7,055 nucleotides of DNA from DASTSN01 sp035760665 (GTDB taxonomy: Bacteria; Bacteroidota; Bacteroidia; Chitinophagales; Chitinophagaceae). Below the pieces are notes generated by a model, which ran no database searches, was not told the DNA's origin, and saw nothing but the letters and a program-made list of their open reading frames with translations. A program made the translations under genes and the position numbers. This document shows, in pieces, positions 4,809 to 7,055 of the stretch. The first letter of the stretch is position 1. Each line of letters begins with the position of its first letter. The DNA lies in NCBI GenBank assembly GCA_035760665.1, contig DASTSN010000110.1:1-7055 (forward strand). The letters run 5' to 3'.

Positions 4809-7028
4809 ATGAAAAAAATAATCTATCTCCTTTTTTTGATTATTGCAAGTGTCAAACTCCCAGCACAGATAATTCCAATGACGGAGGCAAAGTTTAAAAC
4901 CGGTGATGATGTGAACTGGAGCCAGCCGGCCTTTGATGATGCCCGGTGGCAGGTATTGAAAACAACAGTTAACTGGGATGAGCAGGGGTTTGGTGAATAC
5001 AATGGTTTTGCCTGGTATCGCCTGCATGTAACCATACCTTCTTCGCTGCGGGAGCATTCGTTGTGGAAGGATTCATTGCGGCTGATGCTGGCAAAAATAG
5101 ATGATGCGGATGAAGTTTTTTTTAATGGCACGCTGATCGGGAAAGATGGTTCGTTTCCACAAGATGGAGCCGGTTACCAGTCGGCATGGGATCAGCCGCG
5201 GGAGTACCATATAAGTACGGCCAGCGGTTTGATAAACTGGGATGGTGACAATGTCATTGCTGTAAGGGTATACGATGCAAACGGCTTGGGCGGCTTGTTT
5301 GGCGGCACACCATCCGTGAGTATGATTGATTTGATTGATGCGGTAAAAATGCATATAGAATTCGGCAGCGTCAATAATAAGGGAAAACTCATGGCACCGT
5401 TGAAGCTGGTGAACAACAGCAACCAGCCGGTATCGGGTAAGCTGCAGGTAAAAATCGTGGCTACAGAAACGGGCAAGCTGGTAAAAGACCAGGAACAGGA
5501 AATAACGATTACACCTGATAAGATGATTGTTGGTGAAATGGAATTGCCAAAAGATGAACGACTGGAAATACAGGTTCGTTTTACAGAAATGAACAGCGGA
5601 AAGTCGGTGCAGATGCAGCAAACCGCACCCTATATTCTTACACCGCCGGTATCGGACAGGCCAAGGATAAACGGAGCAAAAGTATTTGGCGTCAGGCCGG
5701 GTTCCCCGCTTTTGTATAAAATTGCCGCAACTGGTGAAAAGCCCTTACAGTATAACGTGGAGAATTTGCCGAAAGGACTGTCGCTGGATGCCGCCACCGG
5801 TATTATAACGGGCAAGCTTACACGCCCCGGGGAATACAAAATGACTGTGGTGGTAAAGAACAATAAAGGAACCGCCCGCCGCGACTTTCGCATCAGTTGC
5901 GGCAACTTGCTGGCACTTACACCGCCGATGGGCTGGAACAGCTGGAATTGCTGGGGGCTGAGTGTGAGCAGCGAAAAAGTAAAAAGTTCTGCGCAGGCTA
6001 TGATAGATAAAGGACTAATTGATCACGGCTGGACCTTTATGAATATTGATGACGGGTGGGAAGCCGCAGCAAGAAATGAAAAAGGAGACATTGTCCCGAA
6101 CGACAAATTCCCAGATATGAAAGCGCTGGGTGACTGGCTGCATACTCACGGTTTAAAGTTTGGGATTTATTCTTCTCCCGGACCAAAAACCTGTGGCGGA
6201 TACCTGGGGTCTTACCAGCATGAGCGACAGGATGCTGCCACTTATGCCGCTTGGGGTATTGATTACCTGAAATACGACTGGTGCAGTTACGGAGAAATTC
6301 ATAGTGAAAAGGATACTACCCTGGCATCGTATGAAAAACCCTACCAGGTAATGCAAAAGGCTTTGCGGGCACAAAAACGCGATATTGTTTACAGCCTATG
6401 CCAGTATGGAATGAAAAATGTATGGGAATGGGGGCATGAAGTGGATGGCAACTGCTGGCGCACGACAGGTGATATTACCGATACATGGAACAGCCTGAGC
6501 AGCATCGGGTTTAACCAAACAGTTCAATATAAATACGCAAAGCCTGGCAGGTGGAATGATCCTGATATGATGATTGTAGGACAAGTTGGCTGGGGCGACC
6601 ATTTGCATCCGACACGGCTATCCCCCGATGAACAATACACTCATGTGAGCCTTTGGTGCCTGTTATCGGCACCCTTACTTATTGGTTGCGATTTGAGCAA
6701 GCTCGATGATTTTACCCTGAACCTGCTGACCAATGATGAGGTGCTGGCATTGGACCAGGACCCGTTAGGTAAGCAGGCACACCAGGTTATCAGGACAAAC
6801 AGCTACCAGGTGTGGATGAAAGAACTGGAGGATGGCAGTAAGGCTGTTGGCATTTTTAATTTGACTGAAGCCGATCAACCCGTAACAGTGAAATGGACTG
6901 AGTTGGGCCTGGGTGATAACGAGTACAAAGTGCGGGATTTGTGGAGGCAAAAAGATCTTGGAACCGCTGCTGGTACATTCATCACAAACGTGGCTCCCCA
7001 TGGTGTAACGTTGATTAGTGTAAAGTAA
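4809..7028 (+). CDS. Exported GH27 alpha-galactosidase with N-terminal beta-sandwich and Ig-like domains
   Basis: Glycoside hydrolase family 27 enzyme, 739 residues, probably a retaining alpha-galactosidase releasing galactose from oligo- or polysaccharides in the periplasm or outside the cell. Domains in order: signal peptide 1-19 (cleavage LPA|Q, no lipobox); a GH2/sialate-esterase-like galactose-binding jelly roll about 25-178 (FAWYRLHVTIP 67-77, DEVFFNGTLIG 101-111); a second beta domain about 180-278; a putative Ig (He_PIG) domain about 283-363 with LPKGLSLDAATGIITGKL (320-337); the GH27 barrel from about 367; and a C-terminal beta sandwich from about 655. Catalytic residues by alignment from memory with human GLA: nucleophile D490 (YLKYDWC), acid/base D555 (WRTTGD), substrate-binding W376, D414-D415, Y454, C462, K488 and R551; D584 and D586 lie in RWNDPDM. 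The DD pair, rather than a Glu change reported for a GH27 beta-L-arabinopyranosidase, favours alpha-galactosidase. GLA's E203 position seems to be Q532 (CQYG). The ATG at 4809 is set by the signal peptide; there is no Shine-Dalgarno. No SusC/D genes are in view. Confidence 0.93.
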   Translation: MKKIIYLLFLIIASVKLPAQIIPMTEAKFKTGDDVNWSQPAFDDARWQVLKTTVNWDEQGFGEYNGFAWYRLHVTIPSSLREHSLWKDSLRLMLAKIDDADEVFFNGTLIGKDGSFPQDGAGYQSAWDQPREYHISTASGLINWDGDNVIAVRVYDANGLGGLFGGTPSVSMIDLIDAVKMHIEFGSVNNKGKLMAPLKLVNNSNQPVSGKLQVKIVATETGKLVKDQEQEITITPDKMIVGEMELPKDERLEIQVRFTEMNSGKSVQMQQTAPYILTPPVSDRPRINGAKVFGVRPGSPLLYKIAATGEKPLQYNVENLPKGLSLDAATGIITGKLTRPGEYKMTVVVKNNKGTARRDFRISCGNLLALTPPMGWNSWNCWGLSVSSEKVKSSAQAMIDKGLIDHGWTFMNIDDGWEAAARNEKGDIVPNDKFPDMKALGDWLHTHGLKFGIYSSPGPKTCGGYLGSYQHERQDAATYAAWGIDYLKYDWCSYGEIHSEKDTTLASYEKPYQVMQKALRAQKRDIVYSLCQYGMKNVWEWGHEVDGNCWRTTGDITDTWNSLSSIGFNQTVQYKYAKPGRWNDPDMMIVGQVGWGDHLHPTRLSPDEQYTHVSLWCLLSAPLLIGCDLSKLDDFTLNLLTNDEVLALDQDPLGKQAHQVIRTNSYQVWMKELEDGSKAVGIFNLTEADQPVTVKWTELGLGDNEYKVRDLWRQKDLGTAAGTFITNVAPHGVTLISVK

Positions 7029-7055
7029 AACGCAGGTTACAGCAATCGGTATATT

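Noticed and set aside
5073..5905. Open frames on - inside the galactosidase gene
   Set aside because: The + strand frame is continuous, with recognisable domains across the whole region; the antisense products are cysteine/histidine-rich shadows.
1554..7028. A sugar-utilisation locus joining the permease and the alpha-galactosidase
   Set aside because: The two genes are on opposite strands with two unrelated genes between them, and no SusC/SusD, regulator or other sugar enzyme is present in the window.

Overview
The window looks like chromosomal DNA of a member of Bacteroidota, most probably the Chitinophagaceae or a close relative. This rests on AT-rich leaders without clear Shine-Dalgarno sequences, signal peptides ending in A|Q, matches to the TAnnTTTG type of -7 promoter element, and protein families typical of that group. 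The taxon is an inference from protein style; no rRNA or other marker gene is present.

Layout: (1) 1-165 is a non-coding leader, with a faint tRNA-like patch at its start. (2) 166-1413 (+) encodes an exported serine beta-lactamase-fold hydrolase with SxxK, YSD and HTG motifs. (3) 1414-1553 is a short convergent gap. (4) 1554-2711 (-) encodes a 12-helix MFS permease of the YbjJ-like type. (5) 2871-3422 (-) encodes an exported thioredoxin-fold protein with a CGWC active site and an extra CxC pair. (6) 3423-3830 is a 408-bp divergent intergenic region holding an unusual symmetric array: TTTG at 7-bp steps around the palindrome TACCGGTA. (7) 3831-4619 (+) encodes a cytoplasmic protein with a non-ATG start, which joins a small beta-rich, lipocalin-like N-terminal half to a complete DUF2452-like C-terminal half. 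(8) 4809-7028 (+) encodes a large exported GH27 alpha-galactosidase with three accessory beta domains in front of the catalytic barrel.

The genes do not form an obvious pathway or a polysaccharide utilisation locus: there is no SusC/SusD pair, sigma/anti-sigma pair or hybrid two-component regulator. Strands alternate and gaps are wide (140-408 bp), so most genes probably have their own promoters. The galactosidase could supply free galactose in the periplasm, and the permease could in principle take up a small sugar or export a metabolite, but nothing in the sequence links them. I see no mobile element, CRISPR array, complete RNA gene or defence system. The most unusual items are the two-domain DUF2452 protein with its TTG start and the TTTG/TACCGGTA array just upstream of it.
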